A stretch of DNA of 64,000 nt. Origin: Anoplopoma fimbria. Its lineage: Eukaryota; Chordata; Actinopteri; Perciformes; Anoplopomatidae. The position numbers and the translations under genes are program-made. Each line of letters begins with the position of its first letter. Within the stretch, counting starts at the first letter, position 1. The stretch is taken from contig NC_072460.1 of NCBI RefSeq assembly GCF_027596085.1, positions 1,304,593 through 1,368,592 of the forward strand. Direction: 5' to 3'. Shown here in pieces: positions 1-12,748 of this stretch. The notes below the pieces were generated by a model. The model was given only the letters and a program-made list of their open reading frames with translations, was not told where the DNA came from and did no database searches.

Positions 1-577
1 GAAACTTTACAATATGTAAAGGTTTATACTACAAAATGAACAGCAATCAAAATAAATTAACTTTTACTTCAGAATCATTAAGGAATCCCATGATAATATA
101 CATACATGGAAATTACATTTTATTCAAGATATTCTAAGATTTTGACATGTATTTTGATATTAGCATCTATATTATATTTATTGTTTTGATTGTTTGTATT
201 CAAAGCGTGTGTGCTTTCAGTACAGACATAGATTTAGTCTTTTAGAGACTGACCAAATACGAAGGTTCTTCTTAGCGTTTAAAAGCCTCTGAGCCACTCC
301 AAGACAAAATACTCATATGATTATGATTATATTCATATAAATATTAACCGTGAAGTGAAAAGCACAAAACAATGCCATTTTAAATATATCACATTTTGCC
401 TAGAACGTCATACTAATCATTCTGACTCGGCCTCACATACAATCACTTCCCCTCATTCAGCCAGAGTCGTGCTTTCATTTAACAGGACTGAATAGAAGGT
501 TGTTTCTATAGACCCAAGTGTGACTGAAGTGTGTGTGCAGCTTGTTGGGGTCTGCATTCCTCCCTCTGGAGCTGACA

Positions 578-696
<119 letters not shown>

Positions 697-976
697 CTAC
701 TGCTTTCACAGAAAGGACTCTGCTTTTCAAGCTAGTGGCCTTGGCTGCAGCTTTAGACAAGCACAAGGTTTCCAATGACTCCTATTATTTAAATCTCTCT
801 CTCTCTCTCTCTCTCTCTAGCTTATTCCGTTCTTTGTGGAACTACCTCCATTTTCACATACAAACAAACACACAGGCATGATTAGAGGATCACACAATCA
901 AACAGTGGTGGCATTCTGTCTCTTATTTGTTCGCTCATGATCCCCAACTCTCTGTCTCCACTGTTGGTCTCCACAA

Positions 977-982
977 CACACA

Positions 983-1071
<89 letters not shown>

Positions 1072-1074
1072 ACT
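977..1074. repeat. (CA)n microsatellite
   Basis: About 45 CA units with TA interruptions near 1014 and 1068; (UG)n in the celsr3 pre-mRNA. Confidence 0.96.
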
Positions 1075-1207
1075 CAATCATCTTCTGTCGGCCCTATACA
1101 TCTTTACACTTTCACCATGGCAACTGATGGAGAGAAGGAACGACAGCGTTGGCTGTTTTCAGACGCTTATAATGAAACTGGCCTTGCCACAACAATATTG
1201 AAGAGCG

Positions 1208-1227
1208 AAAGAGAGAGAGAGAGAGCT

Positions 1228-1293
<66 letters not shown>

Positions 1294-1305
1294 GGAGAGA
1301 GAGAC
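1208..1305. repeat. (GA)n microsatellite, interrupted
   Basis: GA units broken by GCTAAA and AAAG variants; intron 13. Confidence 0.95.
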
Positions 1306-1719
1306 TCAAGCCTGTAAGAACAAAGAGCTGTAAATCCACAGCGAGGGTCCAGGAGCGTCTTTAAAAAGTTATGGCTCTCGAGCTGTGCACACATCAAGTG
1401 TAAGTCACAGCTTCCCGTCTGGCTTTAGACACTTTATTGTACACAGCATCAGCTTGACTTCTCCTCAGGACCACCACCAGGAATAGCAACATGAATCATC
1501 TGCTCAGTGAAACACATTCACCTTCTGACAGTGGAAAGATTGTGGATGTCTGAAATATACCATAAAAATGTGTTTGTGGGAAAACAAAATAATACCAGTG
1601 AACATTGAATCCAATGACAATGTGTTATGGGAAAGTGGTTCCTCAATATTGGGATCTAAGTGGACAACCAGTGGAAGAAACTGTCCAACAAGTGTAGGGC
1701 TCAAGACATAAAGGTCCAG

Positions 1720-1840
1720 TCAAAGGTAACTTAAAATGGATTTAAGGTTGAATAAGGCACAAAAAAGCCTTGGTTAGTTAAGGAAAGGTCATGGTTGGAG
1801 TTAAAATAACCTCTTTGTTAAGGTTAGGAGACCTTTGTCC
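1720..1840 (+). repeat. Degraded GGTTAAGG-type simple repeat
   Basis: Words such as TTTAAGGTTGAATAAGG, TTGGTTAGTTAAGGAAAGG, TCATGGTTGGAGTTAAAATA and GTTAAGGTTAGGAG follow one another. This resembles the decayed GGTTAGGGTTAAGG repeats common in fish introns. Confidence 0.45.
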
Positions 1841-2945
1841 TTACAGTAACCAGTATGTGGTTAACTATAGGGAACGATTGTGCCCAAGCAGCAGCCTTCT
1901 TTGTTAAAGTCAAAGTTTTTTCCCTACATTTACTTTGTAGCTTGACAATAACGTAACACATGTTGAATGGGGCACTAGTGGAGACGACTGATGCTGTAAT
2001 TCTTCTAGAGGACAGTTTCAAAATGTATAGAACTGTGATGTATGTGCGTAGTTCGACTATAAATGTATGTTGGGCTACTGAAATAAAAGGTTGACATATT
2101 GGTTTTTAAATCGCAGATATCAACCAGACAGTGTTATATCTTGACAATGATGTGTTCAGAGACCTAAAATTTGAAAATCCATGACAGGACCAATGAGTTT
2201 AAGTGAAAAAAGGAAGAAACTTTACACTTAATAATCATACAAGGGAAGGTAAAACTATCCAATAGCAGATTACTAATATTATTTAGAAAAAACTCACCAT
2301 ACTGTATCTCAGACATACCATTGACTGTACAGCAGTGCCAAATACCTGTACAGATTTAATATCAAACCTGATCAATAAATGACTTTCCTAGGTGAGGAGT
2401 AATTTGTCACAGAGAACAACTGATTCAGCACCTTGAGGATCTGGCGTCTACTGTAGGTTGGAAAACGGGAAATACAGCTTGAAACTCATAAATCTCTTTC
2501 GCCCAGAGGGTTAGAGCTTAATATACTGCAGCTGCTCAGCACACCCAAACACAGCAACCTCATATAATGTACTTTTCTGAAATACTCCATCTGAAGAAAT
2601 ATTTATTTGGGTTTTGTTGCTTCAATCACTATTTTATCGTCTCAACAAAAACAGAAAACATTGATAAATGGCTCATTATTAAAGCAGCGGTTATGAGAGG
2701 TTCCGTCCTCAAATCGAACATATGTTTCCTACATGTGATCCAGTTGGTTTTTAAACAGCTCGGGGAACTCAAGCCGACATAAATCAACATGGCTGTAATT
2801 TATCCGATCATATCAAAATTTCCATTGCAGTGAATTAGCCTGTAGCAACTGGCACGTAAACATACACGCAAGTTTACATAATACATACGTACTCTGAAAC
2901 AAACATGACGGCAAATGTCTCTGTGCTTTGTCATACAGGACATTG

Positions 2946-2946
<1 letters not shown>

Positions 2947-3038
<92 letters not shown>

Positions 3039-3121
3039 ATGTTTTCTGTATTGCACAAATCAGAAACGCTAAAAGCAGATGCATGAGAAAGTCACTGGGC
3101 TAGTTTCAGCAACAGGCCAAA

Positions 3122-3196
<75 letters not shown>
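2947..3196. repeat. Inverted pair of dinucleotide arrays, (TG)n then (CA)n
   Basis: (TG)n at 2947-3033 and (CA)n at 3124-3196 are reverse complements separated by about 90 bp. A shorter TG run follows at 3354-3392. Intron 13. Confidence 0.96.
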
Positions 3197-3198
<2 letters not shown>

Positions 3199-3349
3199 AA
3201 AGAGAATTATTTAGAGTGCACCTCTCTTTCATTTCTTTCTCTCTCTGCTTATTAAACTTTGATTTGATATGTCTCGAAGCGGCATCCATTGTTTAACAGT
3301 CTCCAATTGTAATGCTCATTTTGCTGATGAAAGATAATGCTAATGAGAG

Positions 3350-3394
<45 letters not shown>

Positions 3395-4254
3395 ACAGTA
3401 AATACGTGCATGCACATGCTGTGTGTGTGTGAGTGCAGCCTCTCTGAGTGTGTTCTCAGTGTTAATAAGTCAAGGTGTTAGCATTAGCTTGCAGGGCTGT
3501 GCGGGATGCTACAGGGATAGCAGCGCCTCTCGGCTTCCTCTCATGCTGTCAGGCCTGAGGCTTTCTCACTCTAACAAACACACTCTCTCTCACTACCCCC
3601 ACATCCACTTTAATCTCATGCTCTCATTTTCAAACTTTTCTTTCTTGTAAAACTTCCCTTAGATTTCTCTTCTATTATTTGGAGGCAGACACTGAGACAG
3701 CAGCCTGGATCATCAGGACTCATTGAGTTTGGTTGTTTGGTCACAGAGGTGTGACAGAGTCTACTTTGGGCCCGAGGTTGTCTTTTCTTAGTTATGCAGA
3801 CATTTGCAGCTGAAATGCACAATATATAATTATATTATACTATTTTGCTCCACCAGATACAAGCTTCAGTCAAATGGCCAAACGAAATAATTCCCTCCCG
3901 AACCCTTCCCCCTCATTAACATTTCAATTTGGTCTGGCCACAATGGATTGTAGTAACATCACCATGTAAGGGAACACCACCCATCACAGTGTAGGGTAGT
4001 TAAATGTTACGTTACTACTCTTTTGAAGGTATTTTTAATTTTGAAATGCAAACGCTGGAACATTTTACTGTGTACTGTTACTGCAGATACAGCATTAGCA
4101 CGCAATCAAATATTTTGCATATAATAACTGTAGATTATTGCGCATTTAATGAGGTGGGGACATTTGGAGATTATTTAAGAAAGTAGTTTCACAACCAGTC
4201 CAGATGGTAACAGGAAATCTACAGATGCATCTAACTATAAAGCACTGCTGCCTC

Positions 4255-4575
4255 TTTGTATGTCTGTCTGTCCGTATGTCCTGGGCATATCTCGAGTACA
4301 GCTCATCTGATTTACTTCACACTTGGTTGTGTACTGCTGGGGACCCACGGGAGTGCTTTTGTTGAATTTGAAGCAGTTTGAACCATATTAATAATCTTTG
4401 AAGAAACAAACGATTGTTTCTCTTCATGGCAGCAGGGGCGGAGCTTCAGGGCTCTGCAGAGACGAGAATGTCGCCTGCCACGGGCCGACCGCCACGGGCC
4501 GACCGCCACGGGCCGACCGCGTCTCATTAACTGCAGTTCACTGCTTGGAATATTAAGGTCATCCAGCACATGGAT
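4255..4575 (+). repeat. Possible dispersed repeat containing three perfect 14-bp units
   Basis: Three exact copies of CCACGGGCCGACCG fill 4478-4519, a sharply GC-rich island in AT-rich intron. The sequence to the left (CATATCTCGAGTACAGCTCA, then TTTACTTCACACTTGG and CTGGGGACCCACGGGAGTG) resembles a fish dispersed repeat I recall, but I cannot name the family or mark its ends. Confidence 0.45.
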
Positions 4576-7005
4576 TCTCGATTTACTAACATTACAATCA
4601 GAATTTTCTTTCTTCTGGAGTCAACACAAGCGAATAGCCAACAGAAAACAGAACTGAACCAGAGTGTATTTCACCAATGTTTCTGACCGTGAGTAAGCCA
4701 ATCTTAAACGACATGTTGAGTAAGACTCTCTGTCCCTGTAGGACTTATTGATAACTTATAACACTAATAACGTTGCCACCAGCAAAATACCTCCATTAAT
4801 CTAATCCATGCTCTACTTTATAATACGATAATGTCAAAGCAAGTGACTGATAAACCTATTTGGAAAATACCTCTGCTACGTATTCCTCTAATGTTTCTGA
4901 CTGCAGGTAACCATGACGTGGGTGTGTTTTTTCAGGGCTGTCTTGTCTTACTTTTCATCCATTCAACTGGGAATGTTGGTATTGGCAGTGGTTTAAGAAG
5001 CTGGCCAACTCAAAACTTTTTTTCCCAAGTCAATCTTTTCACTATTAATAGTAAAACTATTCACACCGCATTGAAAAATGACAGCATTCAAATGTTTACT
5101 TCCAGTGAAGAGTGAAAGAGAGACATTATCAGCTAAACGTACTTATGTTTGCTTAATTTCTGTTTAAGATGGAGCTTTCAATTCAAATATGATGCTGGAT
5201 AGTTTAATGAAATATAATGAAAAATATTTTAATGTTTTGTTTTGAGCCAAGTTTGACTCTCCAACGTAACCAGTAACATTGCTCTGTCAAGTAAAAGTTG
5301 CACTACAATGTAGTACTATAACTGTTTAGAAATACACATTAGGTAGTAGACAGTTTAGTTGCATATTGTGCTTTTGGGGCCTTTTGTAAGTAATTTTGGG
5401 TACATACTTCATGGTAACTGAAATTGGCTAAAAAAAGATATACATGTTGAGATAAAGAAAAGTAAGATGATGGACGCTAATAAGGACAATATCAATATAT
5501 TGTGTCGTCGTCTCTCTAGCGCTCTCTCTCTTTTATGTGGTTCTTTTCTCTTAACTTGCCGTTCAATCTGTGGTCTCGTCTCTCCTTTAATCATGAATAT
5601 AAATAATCTCCTTTAATCATCTCTGCCTGGTTGGTCTAATCTGTTTAATCAATACCCGTCGAAACTGAACTGCAGCTGGTTTATCAGTAGCTGCTAATGA
5701 AGCTTCAAATAAATATCAAATATCACTTCTTCATCCTCTCCTTCACTTTCACTCTTCTTTCCCTGCTGTGTGTGCGTCTGTCATGTTCATTTTCTCTCAG
5801 TTCCATGATTTGTATATCTCTGTGTGCATTTTTGCCAGCTGTGTGTGGATCTATTCCCAAATGTGTCATCAGTGTTTTCAGGCTGTTTGATTTGACTTTC
5901 TCTCGCACTCTTTCTTCTCTCGCTCAAAACTTTTGGTGTTTGTTTTACACTATTTCTGTCACCCGCCCTTACTCCTCATTAATCATTAATATGTTCAGTT
6001 TCTCTGTTCCATAGTTCTCTTCCTGCTCTTTCCTCTCACCACTTCTCTTTATATAATAGATGTTTTCCTTCTTCTCTTCCTTTGCATCTCTACTCTCTCC
6101 CTCTCTTTTAATCAGGTTGTTCTCCTCCACATTAATTCTGCCTCATTATATTCACCTGACTAAGGAAAATTGGGAAGTTAGCCCGCAGTCAGTTTCTTAC
6201 TCTCGGTCTCAGGTGGATGAGAACTCATTATGCATTCCCAAATATCTGTTTAACCCAGTTAGAGCATTGGCACACACCTACGCAGATATGGCCGCATAAT
6301 AATTATTCCCTTTCTCTGTCTCTCCAAGTCCTCCTTCTTGGCTGTGTTACTTGGCCACTTTACTTAATGTATTTATTGGCAAAGTCAAAATACGATGAGA
6401 TTGAAGACATTAGCAAACGAGCCAGTTGCTACAAACCTTAACATCTTTCTTTAACTGGATAAGCCTTTTATATGAAGAATTGTTTAGTAAAAATTGGATC
6501 ATATCACATCCTTTAAATTGTAACCAATCGAAAACTGTGATCAATCTTTAATTCAAAATAAAACAAGATAGAGAAAAGCAGCAACAACAATTTCGACGGA
6601 ATATGCATTTTTAGCCTTCATATTAATGATCAAACTATGAATTGATTATTAGAAATGTGAAAAGTGAAGCCAATGCACAAGTGCCTTAAACGTTTATTCT
6701 TTCTAAGGGCAGCAAGGGATAACTGCTCTGGCTCCACAAAGAAGTCCTTCTCTCTTGATTGATTACCTCAATAAACATTGTAAACATGAGTTTATAGTCT
6801 CCGTCACTCGTTGGAAGTCTTTTCTTCAATGCAGTACAATGTTCATTTAGTAAATGAATGACCGATGAAGAGAAAAAGCAGGATATGCCTAGTGATTGAC
6901 AGGTCACTACTCCCGTCTGGGAGTTGTCAGTGTTTATGTTGCTTCCTCAAGGAAAGCATCTTCAACCTTGTCTACAACACCAGCATCATATATCTGTTTA
7001 CTCAC

Positions 7006-7174
7006 CAGGTTCGCAGACACAGGTGTGCCGCTCCCATTGGTCGGAACAGCGGCTGTGGGAGGGGCACGGAGAGGAGACGCAGGGGTTGCCAACATTACAG
7101 CCGGTCTCTACTTTGACGGATCTTGACGGGCGTGGCAGCGGAGGGGAGTCAGGCCGTACACCCAACCGAACGCC
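7006..7174 (-). CDS. celsr3: celsr3 exon 13: end of laminin-G domain 2 and start of EGF-like module 5
   Basis: The exon is 169 bp, with acceptor AG at 7176-7175 and donor GT (GTGAGT) at 7005-7004. It encodes GVRLGVRPDSPPLPRPSRSV and KVETGCNVGNPCVSSPCPSH, then SRCSDQWERHTCVCEPG. This closes laminin-G 2 and carries most of the next EGF module. It ends one base into the next codon. The rest of the module would be in exon 14, which I did not find between 1 and 7005, so intron 13 exceeds 7.0 kb and runs off the left edge of the window. Confidence 0.94.
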
Positions 7175-7368
7175 CTGTTAAAAGAGAGAGAGGTCAATGT
7201 TCAGAGAGTTAAAAAAGAAAGAAATATTGGCAGTTTCATTAATCTATTTAAATCATTCTATCCCAAACTCACATCTTTGCACATTCCCATCTCTTATGTA
7301 CCAATATTTCCAGCTTCTCCCCACCCATCCATCATTAAACATTAACAATTCAATTCATCCGTCCTCAC

Positions 7369-7479
7369 CTGTATGCAGCCTTTAATCCCGTTTTGAACCT
7401 CTCCTGAGCCCAACACTCCTCCCACATGCAGATGTTTCACCTTCAAACCATGAATCTCATTTCCCACTATCACTGTTCC
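7369..7479 (-). CDS. celsr3: celsr3 exon 12: laminin-G domain 2
   Basis: The exon is 111 bp, 37 codons, phase 0 at both ends, with acceptor AG at 7481-7480 and donor GT at 7368-7367. It encodes GTVIVGNEIHGLKVKHLHVG, then GVLGSGEVQNGIKGCIQ. The GLKVKxLHVGG and GCIQ blocks match human CELSR3. I found it by translating the interval between the neighbouring exons. Intron 12 (7175-7368) is only 194 bp. Confidence 0.93.
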
Positions 7480-9272
7480 CTAATGGGGGAGAAAAAGAGG
7501 GAGAGACGTAAGGGGACTGATGGGGACAGGAAAGGCAAAGATTATTAATATATTAATAGCTTTATGCAAACTACGGAGGTACCATTTAAATAACCTTATC
7601 TTTTAAATGTGAAAGAACTCTGTTATTACTCTATATGAAAATATCAAGGTAGTCAATAAAAGGATAAAAAAATGAGTCATGGGAAAGGAAAGAGATTGTC
7701 CACTCAGATTTGTGTAAAAATAAACAATGAAAAATATATATGATATAAGTTTACAGTATAAATAAGTATATACAGTAAGCTAGAATTAATATTTTAAAGT
7801 ACAGCAGATAATAATGTTTTTCAGAAAACACTTTTGACTTTTCTTTCTTTTTTTATCACCAACATGAAGTCATAATTCTTCTATATTTTCATTTACCACT
7901 ATATCACTGAGTAGTCAGGTTTTAATGACGCTTTGCAGAGCGTATGATTGACTTAATGAAATAAAAGAATACAATAACATGCAGCCGTTGGGGAGAAGGT
8001 CAATACTCAACTGATAACACAGACAGTGTTGTGACGCGATGTTGACAGGCAACAACCATTAAATAATAATCAATGAGCCCCATTTATCACCGTTACAGCA
8101 GCAGTGGAAGATGCTCAAATAGAGGGTGTGATGTGGCTGATAATAGTTGCACACATGCCAAAAGCTTTCAAAGGTAATTACTGTTTAATTGGCAGCAACA
8201 ATGTTTAAACATTTCATATTTAAAAGTGTTTTCTGCACCATTTACTTGGTGTAGCACTTGAAGCACTTTGAAGAATAGCCTGGTGAACTACATAAAAAGA
8301 TGAAAGGCATAATTTGTTGGCAGAAAATTTAAGAATCAATTCCACATAAAAACAAAACATGTCGCTTTGCATAAACACAACCAAAGATGACAGTAGTACA
8401 CAGTGTGTTTGCTTTTCTGTGTGCATGCTACTGTCACATATGTACAAACCTCATATAAACACAGGTACAATTTGACATATTAATCCACTACAGATAAAGG
8501 AAACTAGGATTACCAACCCATATTAGACTGAGGCTGTTGAGGGTTATAAATTCTGTGTTTGTTGTAACTATATGTTATATATACATATATCAGCTTTTAT
8601 TTTGAAAAAGGTTTATCCTTTTTCAACTAGTTCATGGAAAATTTCTGAAAACCATGGTGAGGAATTATTTAATGCCAAGTACATCATTTTTCCTGCTTTG
8701 ATTTTAAGACTGAGAGTGAGATCATATGGAAATGATTTGCTAATTTGCTAATATCTCTTGCAGTGATCTCATGCACTGTATTGGCTCATAGCAGGAAGTG
8801 AGTAAGATATGGAGATATTTTAGATTAGAGGATATTAAAAAAGGATTTCTTGTCTTCATTCATATTAAATGCTTCACAATTCAAATTAGAGTTCTCTATT
8901 TATTAGACTAAAACATGTAGTCCGTCAGACTAACTGCACATTTAAAACAGCCAAATTAAATCAAATCAATCAAAGAATTAAAGCTGGGAAAAAAGCCTAT
9001 TTCCAAATGAACAATTGATGTTATGAATCTAATTCTAGTTCTAAAAAAAGTTTAAAAAAATGAATTGTTATGGGAAGATTGAGTCTTTTTGATTTAGTAA
9101 ATTATAAATGATGAAAACCTTGTTATTCATTTAAATATAGTGCTTGCAGGGCAAATCAAACTTTTAATAACCGCATTTACAGTATTTTAATACTTTTAAG
9201 GCTCTAAAAAAGCCTGGAACATCTAGTCTTTCCTGAAAACCTTTCCTTCAAGGGTTGCATCATGTCTGTTAC
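7480..9272 (-). other. celsr3: celsr3 intron 11 (1.8 kb)
   Basis: AT-rich, with no repeat family or exon-like sequence recognised. Confidence 0.8.
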
Positions 9273-9458
9273 CTGATAGAGTCCAAAGTCGAGCCGCAGC
9301 GTGGCGACGTAGCGCGTCTCACGGCCGCTGCGGACGTCTCGCAGCTCCAGTTGGAGGTCGTGCCACTGGCCATCTGAAACCTGAACCTGATCCAACCGCA
9401 AACGAACTGGTCTGGTCGAACCACGGGTCACCGAGAACACCAACTGACCATTTATCAC
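9273..9458 (-). CDS. celsr3: celsr3 exon 11: laminin-G domain 2
   Basis: The exon is 186 bp, with acceptor AG at 9460-9459 and donor GT (GTAACA) at 9272-9271. It encodes VINGQLVFSVTRGSTRPVRL, then RLDQVQVSDGQWHDLQLELR and a further 22 residues ending LDFGLYQ. The VSDGQWHDL motif is typical of laminin-G folds. It is phase 0 at both ends, 62 codons. Confidence 0.94.
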
Positions 9459-9617
9459 CTTAGAGCATGCAAACACACAAACACACACACACAAAGTCAA
9501 AGACCAGAAAAGAAGAGGAAAAGACGGAGAGTGCAAAACTGACTGAAACAGTAAAGGAATACCTGCATGGTATGTGAGAGGAGACTGAGAGGTGACTGTG
9601 CATGTGTGTGTGCATGT

Positions 9618-9650
<33 letters not shown>

Positions 9651-10345
9651 GGAGTGTGAAATTGAAATCCAGCATCTTGGCTGCACTACAGAAGATGCAG
9701 CTAATTCAATACTGTCTAAGGATGTAGAAATGTAGGAAATGTAAACTGCACATTATTTCTGGGATAATACCAGCTTTATGGCATTTTGTCTTATGTAGAA
9801 GATGATAATGTTGATTTAAAACAGTAAATGGAGCCACAATAACCATGAGACATAAGTATAATTCCCATAATCAATGTGACCGCCGCTAACACAATTAGCA
9901 GCCTACGCTTTTATATCCTGAACCGCCTAGTGAGATTTGGCTTAAAATGTGTAGCTTTGATTTAAATCACATATCAAATTGTTTATGGTACAAAAGTGGA
10001 AGAGCTAAACCTTTTAAGGCTTCTGGCATCGGTAAAAGGAGAAATATACCGTTATGTTTATCCTCTTCAACAGAGCCAGAAAGAAAAACCAGCAGCCAGA
10101 AAGTAGAGCGAGAGAAAAATCTCCTTTGCTACATGAATAAACATGTTTATGGGAAATGTGCTCTTGTTTTCTGAGCTCCATTGAGCCTGAAGTCACTTGA
10201 AAGTCGACAATTATGTCAGCATTTGTTAAAATGAAACCAACACAATTATTTTTTCAGGGATATGTAAATGTTCAAATACATTCTAGTACAGACATTAACG
10301 GAAATGGATGACAGTCAGTCATTGTGCGTGTCTGTGGGCACACAC
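9459..10345 (-). other. celsr3: celsr3 intron 10 (887 bp)
   Basis: It contains a TG-rich run (9597-9656) and otherwise AT-rich sequence. Confidence 0.8.
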
Positions 10346-10515
10346 CTGGAAAAGCAGACTGGTGTACTGGCCAGCCTGAGCCTGCAGCAGCGTCCCCTCT
10401 CGCGCTCTGGTCCTGAACACCAGGCCGAGGTACCAGGGCGTCGAGATGGTTACGTCATTCTTCAGGTCCCACCAGAGGGCACTGTTACCCAGGAAGCGAT
10501 GGGGGTGTGGCATCA
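10346..10515 (-). CDS. celsr3: celsr3 exon 10: start of laminin-G domain 2
   Basis: The exon is 170 bp, with acceptor AG at 10517-10516 and donor GT at 10345-10344. It encodes VMPHPHRFLGNSALWWDLKN, then DVTISTPWYLGLVFRTRARE and GTLLQAQAGQYTSLLFQ. The PWYLGLxFRTR strand is the CELSR laminin-G 2 signature. It ends in phase 0. Confidence 0.95.
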
Positions 10516-11764
10516 CTGGCGTGGAGGGTGAGAGAAAGACAGTGAATAAAAAGTAATGCGATGCTCAGAACAGCCTCAAGATATCACTGCTCCGGGACTG
10601 TAATCATCTCTATAAAGCATTCATTTGCGATATAAATAGGCAACGGGACCAGATTTGGGATTGGAAGTGATCTGGTTCCGTTTGTGGTCCGAGTAGTACC
10701 GCCCAATCACGCTCAAGTAGGCTTTGGTTGCATGCAGTTAAAAGTCTATTTGGAGAGAAAAAGAGGTCGAATTCATTGGTCGAGATAAAATCTGGGAACT
10801 TTTGCGACAATTGCCTGATGATGACTTTGCTTTTTATTTGTTTAAAATTAGCTTTTAAACTGGCTACTTGTGAGATAATCCGGTTGTACAAGTCATCTCT
10901 CGACCCCGACTCCATTGTTGCATCTCAAATTGCTAATTGGACTGTAAACAATTGACCGGCGTAGGAAGGAGAAAGTCTTGGCTCAGATATCCGCTAGCTA
11001 CACCAGAACGTTAGTTAGATGGCATTCCATAGACATAGACATTGAGTCCAACTTTGCTAAAGAAGGTCCAATTTTGTGTTGGGAATCACACCGGGTTATC
11101 TAGGTCCGATTATATACAGGAAATTAAGCCAGATATCCAGCACTTTAACAATTAGCATTTAACTATTTGCGCTGCAGTTTCCAGTAAATAGTCAAAATTG
11201 AAGGGAATCATTATTTTAAGCTTCGCCTTCAGAGGTCAACACCCACCCAACCGTTAATCCATACATCATTGCACAAACATGCATTTCACTTATACACTTA
11301 AATTAGTCATATACTCTAAAAGACTACAGCCGTGATAGCTTAGCACGAAATGAGGAATAAATCCTTGAACAGAGAGAATAAAGACAAAATGCACACTAAA
11401 CTGAATGAATGATTGACATAGCACTTCTGAATCTAAACTTCTAAAGTATTGAAGTGTGAAGCATCCCATTAAAACAGGATACATTTCTGTAATTCAAACA
11501 AAGTGTAAATAAGAATGAACTCAACAAGTTTGAAGGTGTAACCTTGTTTTAACGTCAGTCAATTACTCACTAATTAATGTGACATAATTATAATTACTGC
11601 TGACAAATAAAGGCCACTGATGGTCAGACAGAAACAATTATTGGCAATTATCTCTCACTTGTCATTGATAATTATACCAAAAGTGACATTGTTGATGGTA
11701 AACATTGGTTGAAAATGCAACATGTTGGACCCGAGAATGAAACTAAACTCATGCAGCCTCTCAC
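10516..11764 (-). other. celsr3: celsr3 intron 9 (1.25 kb)
   Basis: Unique-looking sequence; I see no exon, repeat family or RNA gene in it. Confidence 0.8.
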
Positions 11765-11890
11765 CGTGGCTGCAGTCCTTCCCTCCGTACCCGAGGGGAC
11801 AGTCGCAGGAGAAAGTCTCCCAGCTCACCCTGCAGGTTCCTCCGTTCTGACAGGGGTTGGACGTACAGAAGGTAAGCTTGGCGCTGCAGC
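11765..11890 (-). CDS. celsr3: celsr3 exon 9: EGF-like module between the laminin-G domains
   Basis: The exon is 126 bp, with acceptor AG at 11892-11891 and donor GT at 11764-11763. It encodes GCSAKLTFCTSNPCQNGGTC, then RVSWETFSCDCPLGYGGKDC and SH. This is one complete six-cysteine EGF module, the fourth of the protein. It ends one base into a Val codon completed by TG of exon 10. The one-exon, one-module layout matches other CELSR genes. Confidence 0.95.
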
Positions 11891-12401
11891 CTATGAGAGG
11901 CAAGAGAAGCATTACATAACCGATTAAGTTCCCAAAAATGTAAAACAATAATGTAGATGTCAGCAAATGCATAAAAATAAAAGACGTTAAGGCATCACAT
12001 TTGCAGCTCTATTAAAATATTTTCAGTAACCAATGTGCATATTTAGAGGTCATTTATTTCCAATTGCACTCTATGGTAGGATCTCAAGATTCAAATGGAT
12101 TTTACAAACCCATCTATGGTTGTATGAATTTTCAATTTTTAAACAGTATTCCACATTAAAAGAGTTGATGAGTACTTAACATGAGCAAAAATGGGATGTT
12201 AATAATTATTGTCATTCAAATCTTCTGTTAATCCCACAATAAATCAACACAATTACACCTTTGTGGTAACTACTCGCTTGAAACGAATGATTTGTATAAG
12301 TTAATAAAAAAACAAAAAACAAAGGCTAGATGGCATTTGTGGACATTGTAAATGTGTCATTGTTTATGCTTTTTTAAAGGGGCATGCTTAGCACTGCTGA
12401 C
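11891..12401 (-). other. celsr3: celsr3 intron 8 (511 bp)
   Basis: AT-rich with no recognisable feature other than its splice sites. Confidence 0.85.
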
Positions 12402-12565
12402 CAGGGAGAGTTCCATTGTTAGCGATGAACCCAGCCAAGTCCAGCGGCTTGTTGTCAATGTGCAGCTCCTTCATACAGCCGATAAACTCCCTGGTGCCAA
12501 ACGGGAAGTTGTCTGGTACGTTGGGAACTCCGCCCAGAAACAATGGACCAGTCAGGTCCAGAGAC
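12402..12565 (-). CDS. celsr3: celsr3 exon 8: end of laminin-G domain 1
   Basis: The exon is 164 bp, with acceptor AG at 12567-12566 and donor GT (GTCAGC) at 12401-12400. It encodes KSLDLTGPLFLGGVPNVPDN, then FPFGTREFIGCMKELHIDNK and PLDLAGFIANNGTLPG. This is the highly conserved C-terminal part of laminin-G 1 (LDLTGPLxLGGVP and FIGCM motifs). It ends one base into the Gly codon completed by exon 9. Intron 7 upstream is 3.1 kb and holds a degenerate tandem repeat. Confidence 0.95.
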
Positions 12566-12748
12566 CTGAGAGGGGAGAGAAGAAAGTAGAAAGATGAGTA
12601 AATAAGGCGGAGAAGAAAGGGGAATAAGGAAGGAATGGTGGATTATCCCTCCACCAAGGAAGGAGGGGAGGGATGACGGAAGGGAGGGTAAGAAAGGGAA
12701 AAACATGAAAAGAGGGTATGAGAAAGGCAAAGGGATTTTAAAAAACCC

